NCBI RefSeq assembly: GCF_002165575.1
Contig: NZ_MXQF01000003.1
Location: 124,001-188,000 of the forward strand
Length of the DNA stretch: 64,000 nt
Reading direction: 5' to 3'
From: Pseudoalteromonas sp. A601
Lineage (GTDB): Bacteria > Pseudomonadota > Gammaproteobacteria > Enterobacterales > Alteromonadaceae
A program made the translations under genes and the position numbers. Position 1 is the first letter of the stretch. The number at the start of each line of letters is the position of its first letter. The notes under the pieces were generated by a model. It was not told the DNA's origin. It saw only the letters and a list, made by a program, of their open reading frames with translations, and did no database searches. Below, piece after piece: positions 1 through 9,579 of this stretch.

Positions 1-777
1 TAAAATAGTAGGGTGAAGATGTATGCCATCGGCGATAACTTCAACTAAAGCGGCATCGTTCATTAATACAGCCCCCGCACAGCCAGGATCTCGATGGTGT
101 ATACCACGCATGCCATTAAAAACATGCACCCCACCGCACGCACCGTGCTCAAGAGCTTGTTCTGTTTGCTCAAAATTAGAATCGCAATGACCAAGCATAA
201 CTCTGATACCTTGCTCAGTAAGGTACTCAATTAACGTATTAGCACCGGGTCTTTCTGGTGCTAGAGCAACAACTTTCAGACTCCCTGCTGCTGCCTTAAT
301 CATGGCCTCTAAATGAGGTTGTGATAGCTCCAAAAAGTAATCTTGGTTATGTGCACCTTTATAAACTTCACTAAAAAACAACCCTTCACTATAACCACCA
401 AGTACTTGTGCACCACTGGGCTGCTGTACATATGCTTGACCAATAATAGCCATTGCATCTAAGGTTTGCTGCCAATCTGTCGTTACTGTTGTAGCTAAAA
501 AACCCGTTACTCCATGCTGTGCTAATGAACATGAGATAGTTTCAACACTGCTCATTTTACAATCAATTACATCACAACCTTCACGGCCATGAATATGCAA
601 ATCAATTAAACCAGGAATAATCGCAGCATCGCCATAGTCATGTATAGGCAATTCCAATTGCGGTGTTTGAGTAAAAGCGCTGATACGGTCATTTTCTACC
701 AACATAAAGTGCTCCTTAAGCACACGATCTTGGCAATAAATAGCTGCAGCTTTGACATAATATACTGATTCACTCAT
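1..777 (-). CDS. agaA: N-acetylgalactosamine-6-phosphate deacetylase, NagA/AgaA type (C-terminus outside window)
   Basis: The frame opens with ATG at 777 and runs off the left edge after 259 codons. It belongs to the NagA amidohydrolase family, which removes acetate from GalNAc-6-P or GlcNAc-6-P in the cytoplasm. Visible family motifs are PGLIDLHIHG with metal-ligand histidines near residues 61 and 63, a GGYSEGLFFS segment holding the metal-binding Glu, APE, LGHCDSNFEQ, GGVHVFNGM and a final ADGIHLHP. The ATG overlaps the stop of the next gene upstream as ATGA, so it is the last gene visible in the aga operon. The operon context (GalNAc kinase, AgaS, AgaZ) favours GalNAc-6-P over GlcNAc-6-P, but that specificity is inferred. 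Confidence 0.87.
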   Translation of the reverse strand, partial: MSESVYYVKAAAIYCQDRVLKEHFMLVENDRISAFTQTPQLELPIHDYGDAAIIPGLIDLHIHGREGCDVIDCKMSSVETISCSLAQHGVTGFLATTVTTDWQQTLDAMAIIGQAYVQQPSGAQVLGGYSEGLFFSEVYKGAHNQDYFLELSQPHLEAMIKAAAGSLKVVALAPERPGANTLIEYLTEQGIRVMLGHCDSNFEQTEQALEHGACGGVHVFNGMRGIHHRDPGCAGAVLMNDAALVEVIADGIHLHPTIL

Positions 778-1703
778 GACAACACCCCAACTTGTGCTTT
801 TGCTAAAATAGCAGCGCCACGCGCACCACTTGCATCGCCAAATTCAGCAAGTACAATTTTTGGCACCCGAATACCAGTAAAAATGTAAGGTGTGATTGCT
901 TGCTCCAGTTTATCCATTAACTCGCTTACCAGCGACATACCACCACCAACTACGATCACTTCAGGATCATAAGCCATAATAATTGCTGCAAACGTGCTAC
1001 CTATCAAATCAACATAACAGGCAAAGCTTTGCTGACATAGCACATCGCCTTTTCTTAGCCCTTCAACGATTTCAAAAGTAGTCAGCACTTCACCGGCAAA
1101 ATGTTGATAAATTTTTGCTAAACCAGGCCCTGCAATGTAACTTTCAACACAACCCATTAAACCACAGCCGCACTTTAAAATAGGCAATTGATACTTTTGT
1201 TGCAACACGGCGGATAGCGCATAATGACCATACTCGCCAGCAATACCTTGAGCACTTCTGTAAAGCTTACCGTCAATGCATAACCCTCCACCAGCACCTG
1301 TTCCTATAATTGCACCTAACACTCGTGTATGTTGTATGCCTACGTAACTTTGTGCCTCTGATAATGCAAAACAGCGGCAATCATTTTCAATAGCTACAGG
1401 GCGATTAATGAGCTTCGCTAAATCTTGCGCAGTATTATGTCCGGTTGCATGAGGTACATTCGCTGATAGCACTTCTTGGTTTGCGTTAATAATTCCTGGC
1501 ATACCAATGCCTACTGCGCCTTGGCATTGATACTTTTTATCAGCGCTTAGAATCATAACCACTAACGCATTTAAGAAATCTTGATAGCTACTTTGTGGAG
1601 TCACAATTCGTGATGATTCAAGTTGCTTTAATGACGCGTCAAATACAGCCAGTTCAATTTTACTACCACCAATATCAATGCCGTAAATATACTGCTTAGT
1701 CAT
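774..1703 (-). CDS. agaK: ROK-family N-acetylgalactosamine kinase
   Basis: A 309-residue ROK sugar kinase. The N-terminus has the ATP-binding DIGGSKIELAVFD motif. The middle has the ROK zinc signature CGCGLMGCVESYIAGPGLA, preceded by GEYGH. A VVGGGMS segment near the C-terminus completes the fold. ROK kinases phosphorylate cytoplasmic hexoses, and in Shewanella a ROK protein in the same gene company was assigned as GalNAc kinase AgaK. The start overlaps the stop of agaS by 8 bases and the end overlaps the deacetylase start by 4, indicating one operon. GlcNAc kinase is the main alternative, and the neighbours argue against it. Confidence 0.85.
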   Translation of the reverse strand: MTKQYIYGIDIGGSKIELAVFDASLKQLESSRIVTPQSSYQDFLNALVVMILSADKKYQCQGAVGIGMPGIINANQEVLSANVPHATGHNTAQDLAKLINRPVAIENDCRCFALSEAQSYVGIQHTRVLGAIIGTGAGGGLCIDGKLYRSAQGIAGEYGHYALSAVLQQKYQLPILKCGCGLMGCVESYIAGPGLAKIYQHFAGEVLTTFEIVEGLRKGDVLCQQSFACYVDLIGSTFAAIIMAYDPEVIVVGGGMSLVSELMDKLEQAITPYIFTGIRVPKIVLAEFGDASGARGAAILAKAQVGVLS

Positions 1704-2832
1704 TAATATCTCCTTGTGTGAACGGGTAAATAGTCACACCTTGCACTACACGGTTAACCTCCCCTGTTGGGCACGGATTATCAACAGTAATACCCAGTTG
1801 CCATGCTTTATAAAAAGAAATGATCTGCGCGCATACCATATAATATAAGCCATAAAAAACATCATCTAACTGCTGTGCTTGCATTTCCTGCGGCACGGCT
1901 AATGCATCTACACCAAGCGCTTGGTTATCACTGCTTAACTCATGTAATAAATCTGTATCATACTGCTTGGTATAGCTATTATTTGAGCTAAATAAAACAA
2001 TGAAGGTTTTTTCATCAACCAGTGACTTCGGACCATGTCGAAAACCCAACGGCGATTCAAAATAACCCATCACTTTACCTGAACTAAGCTCTAACAGTTT
2101 TAAAGCAGCCTCTTGCGCATAACCTTTTAATGACCCAGCCCCTAAATACACCAAACGCTGCATAGGCAATTCAGCGAGTGCTTTTAACTGAGACAATTGC
2201 TGAGGAATATTTTTTTCAACACAGTTAGCTATTATAGACACTGCATTATCCGCTTCACTAAACACCGCGATACTTGCTATCAGCATCGAAGTAAAACTAC
2301 TGGTCATTGCAAAGCTTTGATCAAGCGTTTGCGGTGGCATCAGTAACGAAAAACAATTCTCATGCTCTGCCGCTTGCTGATTCAGCGCACCATCGGGATT
2401 ACAGGTAATAAATAGATGAGCACATTGCTTCACATAGTTATTTACCACCTCAACAGCAGCAACACTTTCAGGGCTATTACCTGAGCGCGCAAACGACACC
2501 AGTAAAGTGGCCTTATTTTGTTGTAAATACTGTTGTGGGCAGGCAACGAGCTCCGTACTGCTAACGCTACGGCAACTAATATCCAGCTGCTGATTTAAAT
2601 AGCCAACTACCGCCTCACCGACATAGGCAGACGTACCAGCGCCTGTAAAAATTATTTGTGTATTTGCATGCTCTAACACCGTTGCCAACCAGCTATCAAG
2701 TTGCGTACGAGCCGCTTTGACTATCTTGAGCGTTTCTCGCCAACAATCAGGCTGCTGCATAATTTCTTTTGCGGTCCACAAGCTATTATTAGCTTCTAAA
2801 AGAGAGTCATCAATTGCTAAATAATTCGACAT
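1696..2832 (-). CDS. agaS: AgaS-type SIS-domain galactosamine-6-phosphate deaminase/isomerase
   Basis: A 378-residue protein with two SIS (sugar isomerase) domains. The first holds IIFTGAGTSAYVGEA near residue 60 and SFARSGNSPES near residue 115. The second holds YLGAGSLKGYAQEAALKLLE and SPLGFRHGPKS. The family converts galactosamine-6-P to tagatose-6-P with release of ammonia. It lies between the kinase and AgaZ and matches the order deacetylase, kinase, AgaS, AgaZ known from GalNAc loci of Shewanella. GlmS-like deaminases for glucosamine-6-P are related, but the aga neighbours favour the galacto pathway. Confidence 0.86.
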   Translation of the reverse strand: MSNYLAIDDSLLEANNSLWTAKEIMQQPDCWRETLKIVKAARTQLDSWLATVLEHANTQIIFTGAGTSAYVGEAVVGYLNQQLDISCRSVSSTELVACPQQYLQQNKATLLVSFARSGNSPESVAAVEVVNNYVKQCAHLFITCNPDGALNQQAAEHENCFSLLMPPQTLDQSFAMTSSFTSMLIASIAVFSEADNAVSIIANCVEKNIPQQLSQLKALAELPMQRLVYLGAGSLKGYAQEAALKLLELSSGKVMGYFESPLGFRHGPKSLVDEKTFIVLFSSNNSYTKQYDTDLLHELSSDNQALGVDALAVPQEMQAQQLDDVFYGLYYMVCAQIISFYKAWQLGITVDNPCPTGEVNRVVQGVTIYPFTQGDIND

Positions 2833-2849
2833 AACTACCTCACCTACGT

Positions 2850-4133
2850 CTACTGTTGTTTAAAGCACGCATCTGCGTAGCGGCTGGTTACTTGCATTAT
2901 GTGATGAAGCACCAAAGATTTAGGGTTGTTTTCTAAACTACCATTACGTATAGCTAAGTACTGTAATGGCATATATTGACTTAGTAGCGGTAACGGGATC
3001 GGCTGTGTTTGCAGATTACTGAATAACGTTTCAACCGCATTTTGATTTCCTTGCTGTCCCCAGTAATAACGGATTCGATCGCTAAAACTAAAGCGTCGAT
3101 ATAGCTTCTGCAATGAACTATCAACTTGATAAAAACGTTGCCAATTCTTTGGGAATTGCTGCATATCAGCGTCAATAACGGTACGTAAATGTGAGCATTG
3201 CTCAGTATCAACCAACGCATCTTCAATATGACTTAATGCAAATAACGCCTCACGCAAAGCAAAAGTAAGCTCAGGGCCCACTTTTAAAATCGCAAAATGG
3301 TCATTTATTAATTGCTTATAGGCAACTGGGGTTTGGTAATCAGTTGAATGTGCTTCAAAAGCAATTCTATCCACTGTTTGTATATATTGTTTTAACTGCT
3401 GAGCTTTACTACTGTCGTAATCAAATACTTGAGTATTATCAAATTCAACACCCGGTTGAACAACTAGGCCAACTACACGTTGCCAAGCAGCTGATAAACC
3501 AAGCTTTAAAAATGCATCATGGTGTAGCGCTAATGTACTCGCTACATGGTCTGTTTCTGTCACCGCAAGCGTATCGATATGCTCATCAGCTCCACCTGGT
3601 GGGGGTACTTCAGTTCCTATCACGTACACTAAATCACTGTGGCCAAATGTATTGACGGCTGTTTTTTCAGCCACTGCACACAACTGCGCCGCGCGTATTG
3701 CCACCGTTTCATCCGCTAAAATTACATCGTCATCAGCACAACGCATACTGGTATCTAAATGAATTTTTTTGAACCCTGCCGCCACATAAGCAGCTATTAG
3801 CTGTTCAGCCTTTTGCATCGCTGCTTCAGCGTCCTCATCACACCAACACACTGGGCCTAAATGATCACCTCCGAGGATTAGCTTATCAACTGCAAAGGCT
3901 TGCTCTGTTGCAAGCCTTTGGACAAATGCCATAAAGTCTGCTGGCATCATCGTGGTATAACCACCAAACTGATTGACCTGATTCGCAGTAGCTTCAATTA
4001 ACAAATAGCTATTGTCTTGCTTGGCTTGCAATATAGCGGCTTCGAGTACCAATGGATGCGCCGAACAAACGGCATAAATCCCCCGTTTATCACCACATTT
4101 ATTCGCCGCGATTAATTTCTGTAATATCGTCAT
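2850..4133 (-). CDS. agaZ: AgaZ/GatZ/KbaZ-type tagatose-6-phosphate pathway protein
   Basis: A 427-residue member of the GatZ/KbaZ family. Characteristic segments are GIYAVCSAHPLVLEAAI at the start, IEATANQVNQFGGYTTM, LGGDHLGP near residue 87, HLDTSMRC, and YVIGTEVPPPGGA. In enteric bacteria this family is called the non-catalytic subunit of tagatose-1,6-bisphosphate aldolase. In Shewanella GalNAc loci AgaZ was proposed to act as the tagatose-6-P kinase. No separate kinase or GatY-type aldolase is visible here, so either role remains open. It is 17 bases upstream of agaS in the same operon. Confidence 0.82.
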   Translation of the reverse strand: MTILQKLIAANKCGDKRGIYAVCSAHPLVLEAAILQAKQDNSYLLIEATANQVNQFGGYTTMMPADFMAFVQRLATEQAFAVDKLILGGDHLGPVCWCDEDAEAAMQKAEQLIAAYVAAGFKKIHLDTSMRCADDDVILADETVAIRAAQLCAVAEKTAVNTFGHSDLVYVIGTEVPPPGGADEHIDTLAVTETDHVASTLALHHDAFLKLGLSAAWQRVVGLVVQPGVEFDNTQVFDYDSSKAQQLKQYIQTVDRIAFEAHSTDYQTPVAYKQLINDHFAILKVGPELTFALREALFALSHIEDALVDTEQCSHLRTVIDADMQQFPKNWQRFYQVDSSLQKLYRRFSFSDRIRYYWGQQGNQNAVETLFSNLQTQPIPLPLLSQYMPLQYLAIRNGSLENNPKSLVLHHIMQVTSRYADACFKQQ

Positions 4134-4179
4134 TGCAAGCCTCTATATTGATTAGTCGTTGTATTATTACTATGGAAAA

Positions 4180-4950
4180 TTAAAGGTCGATTATGTGCAG
4201 CTCGACACCAACACTTTCGAGAGCCGCTTGAATATCGGCTGGAATATCGCTGTCTGTCACCACTGTATTTACTTCACTGGCAGAAATTATTTTGTGCACT
4301 CCTTTTCGATTGAATTTACTTGAGTCGGTAACAACAATGATCTCTCGTGACACTTCGCACATGACTCGATTTAACAAGGCTTCAAGTTCAAAATGCGTGG
4401 TAATACCAATATCTTTCTCAAAACCGTCAACACCTAAAATCAACTTATCAAAATGATATTGTTGCAAGTGCTGTTCGGCTTGACGACCATAAAAAGACAG
4501 TGATTTTTTACGCAAAGTTCCACCTGTCATCAGCACTTCGACAGAAGGTGCATTAAGTAAAGAGTGTGCGACGTTTAAACCATTTGTCATCACAACAACA
4601 CTATGATGATTGGTTAAGTTTTTAGCGACTTCTTCGGTCGTGGTGCCAGAATCTAAAATGATCGATTCACCATCTTTAATTAGGCTGGCAGCAAACTTAC
4701 CTAGTCGCTCTTTAATGCCACGATTTGCGTCATGTTTTTCTTTTAATGACAACTCTTGAGTTAAACGATTACTCGCTACCGCTCCACCACGGGAACGTAC
4801 TAGCAAGCCCTTTTCGTCAAGCTCATTAAGATCATTGCGAATCGTCACCGTTGATACACCAAACAACTGAGCAAGCTCAGGAACCTGTACACGCTCTTGC
4901 TTGAAAACCAATTGCACAATTTCATGTCGTCTTTCGATAGTGTTAAGCAT
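4180..4950 (-). CDS. agaR: AgaR, DeoR-family transcriptional repressor of the GalNAc genes
   Basis: A 256-residue DeoR-family regulator. Residues 1-57 form the helix-turn-helix (RRHEIVQLV, VPELAQLFGVSTVTIRNDL, GLLVRSRGGAV). The rest is the DeoR sugar-phosphate sensor domain with IILDSGTTTEEVAKNL, VVMTNGLNVA and GVDGF. It is the first gene of the minus-strand aga operon and diverges from the GH109 gene. Two operator-like sequences in the shared intergenic region fit an autoregulated repressor released by a GalNAc-pathway sugar phosphate. The effector is not shown by the sequence. Confidence 0.87.
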   Translation of the reverse strand: MLNTIERRHEIVQLVFKQERVQVPELAQLFGVSTVTIRNDLNELDEKGLLVRSRGGAVASNRLTQELSLKEKHDANRGIKERLGKFAASLIKDGESIILDSGTTTEEVAKNLTNHHSVVVMTNGLNVAHSLLNAPSVEVLMTGGTLRKKSLSFYGRQAEQHLQQYHFDKLILGVDGFEKDIGITTHFELEALLNRVMCEVSREIIVVTDSSKFNRKGVHKIISASEVNTVVTDSDIPADIQAALESVGVELHIIDL

Positions 4951-4992
4951 GCTCGCTCTCTTTCATAATTAACTTTCATTCATTGTACGCAG

Positions 4993-5009
4993 CTTTCGTT
5001 TACTTTCAA
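4993..5009 (+). promoter_or_regulatory. AgaR-type operator, proximal to agaR
   Basis: The 17-mer CTTTCGTTTACTTTCAA resembles the TTTCGTTT repeats described for E. coli AgaR sites. It matches the reverse complement of 5108-5124 at 15 of 17 positions. It lies 42 bases upstream of the agaR start, in the divergent agaR/GH109 intergenic region. A weaker CTTTCATT copy sits at about 4972-4980. The binding regulator is inferred from location and motif. Confidence 0.6.
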
Positions 5010-5107
5010 TTCAATTTTTTTACATTCCTTCTCAATTCACAATAAAAGACACCAAGCAATTGAAACACAAGGATTTAAAATATAAAAATAATTTAACAAA
5101 CCCAGAA

Positions 5108-5124
5108 GTGAAAGCAAACGAAAG
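5108..5124 (-). promoter_or_regulatory. AgaR-type operator, proximal to the GH109 gene
   Basis: On the minus strand this reads CTTTCGTTTGCTTTCAC, the inverted partner of 4993-5009. Centre-to-centre spacing is 115 bases, about 11 helical turns. That spacing would allow a DeoR-type multimer to bridge both sites and control both divergent units. The GH109 start codon is 90 bases downstream. Confidence 0.6.
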
Positions 5125-5214
5125 ATTTTTACCTTGCATTAGAATTTCCTTACGTGTACAAATAAAACCCTGTGAAAACAAATTTACAAATAATAAACAT
5201 ATAAGGGCACTATC

Positions 5215-6588
5215 ATGGGCGATCTAAACCGCAGACGATTTCTTCAATCAATGGCCGCAATTGCAGCAACCAGCGCAGCGTTAGGTTGTGCCTCCACAAC
5301 CAATGCCAACTCAATGCTAAAGACAGCAACACAAGGGCGTTCAACACTTGGCTTAACAGTATCTAAAATGGATGTAGTAAGAGTCGGCTTTATTGGTGTT
5401 GGTGAGCGGGGTGTTGGTGCCGTTAAACATTTTTGCCATTTAGACGGTGTTGAAATCAAAGCAATTTGCGACACCCATCAGGCCGTTGTAGACCGAGCAG
5501 TAAAAATAGTTGTCGATAAGGGCTTTAAAAAGCCAGATACCTACGGCAAAAACGATCATGATTACCTTCGTATGTTAGAGCGCCAAGATATTGATATTGT
5601 GATAATTTCAACCCCATGGAAATGGCATACTCCTATGGCAGTAGCAACTATGGAAAGTGGCAAACATGCTTTTGTTGAAGTGCCTGCAGCGGTGACTGTT
5701 GAAGAAGCATGGCAACTGGTTAATACATCTGAGCGCACCCAGATGAATTGCATGATGTTGGAAAATGTTTGTTATGGCCGTGATGAACTCATGGTACTAA
5801 ATATGGTTCGCCAAGGTGTTTTTGGTGAACTATTGCATGGTGAAGCGGCATATATCCACGAGTTACGCTGGCAAATGAAAGAAATTGATCATAAAACAGG
5901 TTCATGGCGTACTCCTTGGCATGCAGCTGTTGACGGTAATTTATACCCAACTCATGGTTTAGGTCCAGTTTCACAGTATATGAATATCAATCGTGGCGAT
6001 CGGTTTGACTACATTACATCAATGAGCTCACCATCACTAGGACGTGCAGCATACGCTAAAAAGGAATTCCCAGCTGAGCATGGCCGTAACAAACTAAATT
6101 ACATTGCCGGCGATATGAATACCAGCATCATTAAAACGGTTAAAGGCCGTAGCATTATGGTCCAACACGATACAACCACGCCACGCCCTTACTCTCGTCA
6201 TAACTTAATTCAAGGTACTAATGGTGTATTTGCAGGTTTCCCTAACCGTATTGCCCTTGAGCAAGGGGGCAGTAAAAGCTACCACGAATGGGACTACGAT
6301 ATGGCTGATTGGTATAACAAATATGATCATCCACTTTGGCAAAAAATGGGCGCAGAAGCTGAGCGTAACGGTGGCCATGGTGGCATGGATTTTCTAATGT
6401 TTTGGCGCATTATTTTTTGCCTTCGCAACGGTGAGCCTCTTGATCAAGATGTGTATGACGCTGCAGCATGGTCAGCTGTATTTCCGCTTTCGGTTGAATC
6501 AGTTGCAGATCGCAGTAACAGTAAAGACTTTCCTGACTTCACTCGTGGACTTTGGCAACAAGCCAAACCACTTGGCATTATTTCGTAA
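5215..6588 (+). CDS. GH109 NAD-dependent alpha-N-acetylgalactosaminidase, Tat-exported lipoprotein
   Basis: A 457-residue protein of the Gfo/Idh/MocA fold, family GH109. The N-terminus has a twin-arginine signal ([13 protein letters not shown]) ending in ALGC, so Cys25 is a plausible lipidation site and the enzyme would sit in the periplasm or outer membrane. Residues 58-66 form the GFIGVGERG dinucleotide-binding loop. Further motifs are [23 protein letters not shown] and the GH109-type [22 protein letters not shown]109 enzymes cleave terminal alpha-GalNAc by an NAD-dependent oxidation-elimination route. It heads the plus-strand arm of the aga locus, so it probably supplies GalNAc. The exact glycan is unknown. 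Confidence 0.85.
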   Translation: MGDLNRRRFLQSMAAIAATSAALGCASTTNANSMLKTATQGRSTLGLTVSKMDVVRVGFIGVGERGVGAVKHFCHLDGVEIKAICDTHQAVVDRAVKIVVDKGFKKPDTYGKNDHDYLRMLERQDIDIVIISTPWKWHTPMAVATMESGKHAFVEVPAAVTVEEAWQLVNTSERTQMNCMMLENVCYGRDELMVLNMVRQGVFGELLHGEAAYIHELRWQMKEIDHKTGSWRTPWHAAVDGNLYPTHGLGPVSQYMNINRGDRFDYITSMSSPSLGRAAYAKKEFPAEHGRNKLNYIAGDMNTSIIKTVKGRSIMVQHDTTTPRPYSRHNLIQGTNGVFAGFPNRIALEQGGSKSYHEWDYDMADWYNKYDHPLWQKMGAEAERNGGHGGMDFLMFWRIIFCLRNGEPLDQDVYDAAAWSAVFPLSVESVADRSNSKDFPDFTRGLWQQAKPLGIIS

Positions 6589-6687
6589 TTAACCCTCAAG
6601 GGTATTAGTGGGTAACCAAGCTAATGCCCTTAGCTCTAAATAAATTAATAAAAACAACCATCAACAAGTAAAATACAGGTAACTATT

Positions 6688-9525
6688 ATGAAAACACAAC
6701 TAAAACTGCCCACCCTTTTTTTATCCATGAGTGCCATTTTCAGTGGTTCAACATTGGCTGTTGAAGAAGATAAAGAAAAGGAAAAAGAAGCCGAAACCGA
6801 GCAAGTAGAAGTAATTGAAGTTAGAGGTGTTCGCTCGAGTATTAAGGAATCCCTGTATTTAAAACAACAAGCTGTTGGGGTTATGGATGCTATCGTTGCA
6901 GAAGATATTGGTAAGTTTCCCGATCAAAATATTGCAGAAGCACTGCAACGAATGACCGGCATTGCCATTACGCGTAACGGTGGCGAAGGGCAAAACGTTA
7001 CGGTTCGGGGTTTAGGCGGAGACTACAATGTAACCACAGTCAATGGCCGGCGCATGGCTTCTGAGCACTCTAGTCGTAACTTTAACTTTGATTTGATTGC
7101 CCCAGAAATAGTGCAATCACTTGAAGTATATAAATCTCCACAAAGTAAAACGCAAGAAGGCGGGATTGGTTCAGTTATCAATATTAAAACCCGTAAGCCC
7201 CTAGATTTAGATGGCTTTACCTTATCTGGCAGCGCAAAAGGAATTTACGAAGAACGTACTGGGGACACCAACCCGCAAGCATCTTTTTTAATTAGCGACA
7301 CATTTTTTGATGACACTTTTGGCGCGCTATTTACTGCCGTTTATTCTGAACGAACACAGCGTGCCGATTCGTATGAAGGTGAAGGTTTCTATGATCCTGA
7401 CGAGAATGTGGATGTACGTATTCCCATTGATAGTAATGGTAACGGCAAACTTGAAGATAACGAGCAATCGCACCCATCGGTTATTCCTGGCTACGTCCGC
7501 TATTCAAACTGGCAAGATACTCGCGAACGACTTGGTGCAAGCTTAGCCTTGCAATGGCGCCCTTCAGACAGTGTAGACGTCAACTTTGATAGCATGTATT
7601 CACAGTACGAGACCAATGGCGAGCAATACCAAATTTCATTCGTAACTTTTGATGAATCACATACACCTGGGATCCCAGCAATTGGGGAAGTGAAGTTCAA
7701 TGAAGACGGCAATGCAAATTATGTCGAGTTAGTCGATGGCGCTATGGCGGAGCTACTAAATGTTTCCGTACCGCGTAATACCGATACATGGCAGTGGGGC
7801 TTCAATACAGTTTGGTATGCCACTGATAACTTAACAGTTGATCTAGATATCTCACAGTCACAAGCTAAGAATGTAAGCAATGGTAATAACCGCTTTATTG
7901 TAGCTCGCGGCTTTGTCGATGGAATCACGATTGACCAAACAGGTAACAACATGCTGCCAGATGTCACCATGACACCAGCTTTAAGCGCCGAGCAGCCCTT
8001 TGGGGCACATTACAGCTATAATTATGGCACTGATGTAAAAGATAAGATTGAAGAAGTTCGACTTGCAGCAACGTATATCCCAACTTTTGAATTAGTCAAA
8101 GATATACAATTTGGTGTGCATTATGGCAAACAAACAAAAGAGCGCAGTGTTTATAAGTCTAAAAATGCTTCAATGTTTAGTAACGGTGGTGCGTATTTTA
8201 AAAACTCAGAATACCCTAGTTTTGATGACTCTAGCGTTGAGGAACTGGGTGGCTTGGATTTATTTCGCTTACCTGCCGATGTATTAGTGCCTGCAAACTT
8301 TGATAACTTTTTAGATGGTGAACCTGGTAAACACCCTGATCCATGGGCAAGTTTTGATTACGACAAACTTTATGCTTTTTATGAATCAATTAATCCACAA
8401 GCTGCACAAGATAAAATCACCGCTAAGAGTAGCCCAAATGATTCGTTTGCCTTAACAGAGCAAACTTTAGCAGCTTTTATCGAAACAAATCTGCAAGGTG
8501 ACTTAGGCAAATTACCATTTGCACTTAACATGGGCGTAAGGGTTATACAAACTGATGTTTCTTCAGATGGCTATACTTTTGATGTTGAGAACGTTCGCTA
8601 CAATGTAACTGAAAAAGATGGCGCATTGAGCTATCGTGTTGATGGCGAAATTGAAGATTACTACACTCGCTCTACCACAGAAGAAAGCTACACCGATGTG
8701 CTACCAAGTTTAAATTTTAAATTGAATTTACGTGATGATTTACTTTATCGCTTTAGTGCCGCAAAAGTGATCACGCGACCAAATTTAGACTATCTCTCAC
8801 CTTATAGTTACTTAGATTTTAATAATGCTGAATACCATGCCTCAAATCCAGGTATAAAGCCACTGAGAGCCAACCAAATAGACAGCACCATTGAATGGTA
8901 TTTCTCTGATTATGGCGCACTAACATTTGCAGCGTATTATAAAGACATAGAATCAGTAATCGCTCGCGGCCGTATAGGCACTGCGCAGGTAGGTAATTAC
9001 TTTAAAGATGGTGTTGAAGTAGATGGTCCTGTTTTTACTAAAATATCACCGACATCAGAAAAAGGCGCGACTATTTTAGGCTTTGAAACCGCCTATCAAC
9101 AATCATTTGACGACATTTTACCTGCACCATTTGATGGTTTAGGAGTACAAATAAACTACACATTCACAGACAGTAGTTATGATGATGAAGAACTAAACGA
9201 TCTACCGTTTGTTGGTATGTCTGAGCACTCATATAATGCTGTTGTTTACTATGAAAAAGAAGCATTTCAAACACGTATTGCTTATAACTGGCGCGACGAT
9301 TATTTAGTTTACCCTGATGCTTGGGGTGGCCCTGAATGGGCAGCTGACTATGGTCAATATGATTTTAGTGCCAGCTACAATATTAGCGAAAAAATACGTT
9401 TAGATTTAAGCGTCACTAATTTAACTAATGAAAGACAATGGTCATATGTGAAAAACGAAGAACAGATCCGTCGTTTAGCACGTTATGGACGCTCAGTAAG
9501 CCTTGGTTTTTCAGCATCATTTTAA
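6688..9525 (+). CDS. TonB-dependent receptor for GalNAc-containing glycans (predicted substrate)
   Basis: A 945-residue outer-membrane receptor. It has a signal peptide (about 24 residues), an acidic EEDKEKEKEAE stretch and a TonB-box-like VIEVRG. The plug domain follows with VAEDIGKFPDQNIAEALQR, VRGLGGDYNVTTVNGR and SPQSKTQEGGIGSVINIKTR, typical of the Xanthomonas/Caulobacter oligosaccharide receptor subfamily. The C-terminus ends with an aromatic beta-strand, SVSLGFSASF. It follows the GH109 gene by about 100 bases in the same direction. Substrate assignment to GalNAc glycans is inferred only from that. An imperfect hairpin (GGGTATTAG/CTAATGCCC) lies in the 6600-6630 spacer. Confidence 0.85.
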   Translation: MKTQLKLPTLFLSMSAIFSGSTLAVEEDKEKEKEAETEQVEVIEVRGVRSSIKESLYLKQQAVGVMDAIVAEDIGKFPDQNIAEALQRMTGIAITRNGGEGQNVTVRGLGGDYNVTTVNGRRMASEHSSRNFNFDLIAPEIVQSLEVYKSPQSKTQEGGIGSVINIKTRKPLDLDGFTLSGSAKGIYEERTGDTNPQASFLISDTFFDDTFGALFTAVYSERTQRADSYEGEGFYDPDENVDVRIPIDSNGNGKLEDNEQSHPSVIPGYVRYSNWQDTRERLGASLALQWRPSDSVDVNFDSMYSQYETNGEQYQISFVTFDESHTPGIPAIGEVKFNEDGNANYVELVDGAMAELLNVSVPRNTDTWQWGFNTVWYATDNLTVDLDISQSQAKNVSNGNNRFIVARGFVDGITIDQTGNNMLPDVTMTPALSAEQPFGAHYSYNYGTDVKDKIEEVRLAATYIPTFELVKDIQFGVHYGKQTKERSVYKSKNASMFSNGGAYFKNSEYPSFDDSSVEELGGLDLFRLPADVLVPANFDNFLDGEPGKHPDPWASFDYDKLYAFYESINPQAAQDKITAKSSPNDSFALTEQTLAAFIETNLQGDLGKLPFALNMGVRVIQTDVSSDGYTFDVENVRYNVTEKDGALSYRVDGEIEDYYTRSTTEESYTDVLPSLNFKLNLRDDLLYRFSAAKVITRPNLDYLSPYSYLDFNNAEYHASNPGIKPLRANQIDSTIEWYFSDYGALTFAAYYKDIESVIARGRIGTAQVGNYFKDGVEVDGPVFTKISPTSEKGATILGFETAYQQSFDDILPAPFDGLGVQINYTFTDSSYDDEELNDLPFVGMSEHSYNAVVYYEKEAFQTRIAYNWRDDYLVYPDAWGGPEWAADYGQYDFSASYNISEKIRLDLSVTNLTNERQWSYVKNEEQIRRLARYGRSVSLGFSASF

Positions 9526-9544
9526 GCTTATACCCACTTATATT

Positions 9545-9567
9545 AGCGCCGTTTGTCGGCGCTTTTT
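9545..9567 (+). terminator. Intrinsic terminator after the TonB-dependent receptor gene
   Basis: AGCGCCG and CGGCGCT form a perfect 7-bp stem around TTTGT, followed by TTTT. It begins 20 bases after the receptor stop and ends 13 bases before the next start codon. The ribosome-binding site of the following gene is immediately downstream, so readthrough expression is likely. Confidence 0.7.
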
Positions 9568-9579
9568 ATGGAGCTCGCT

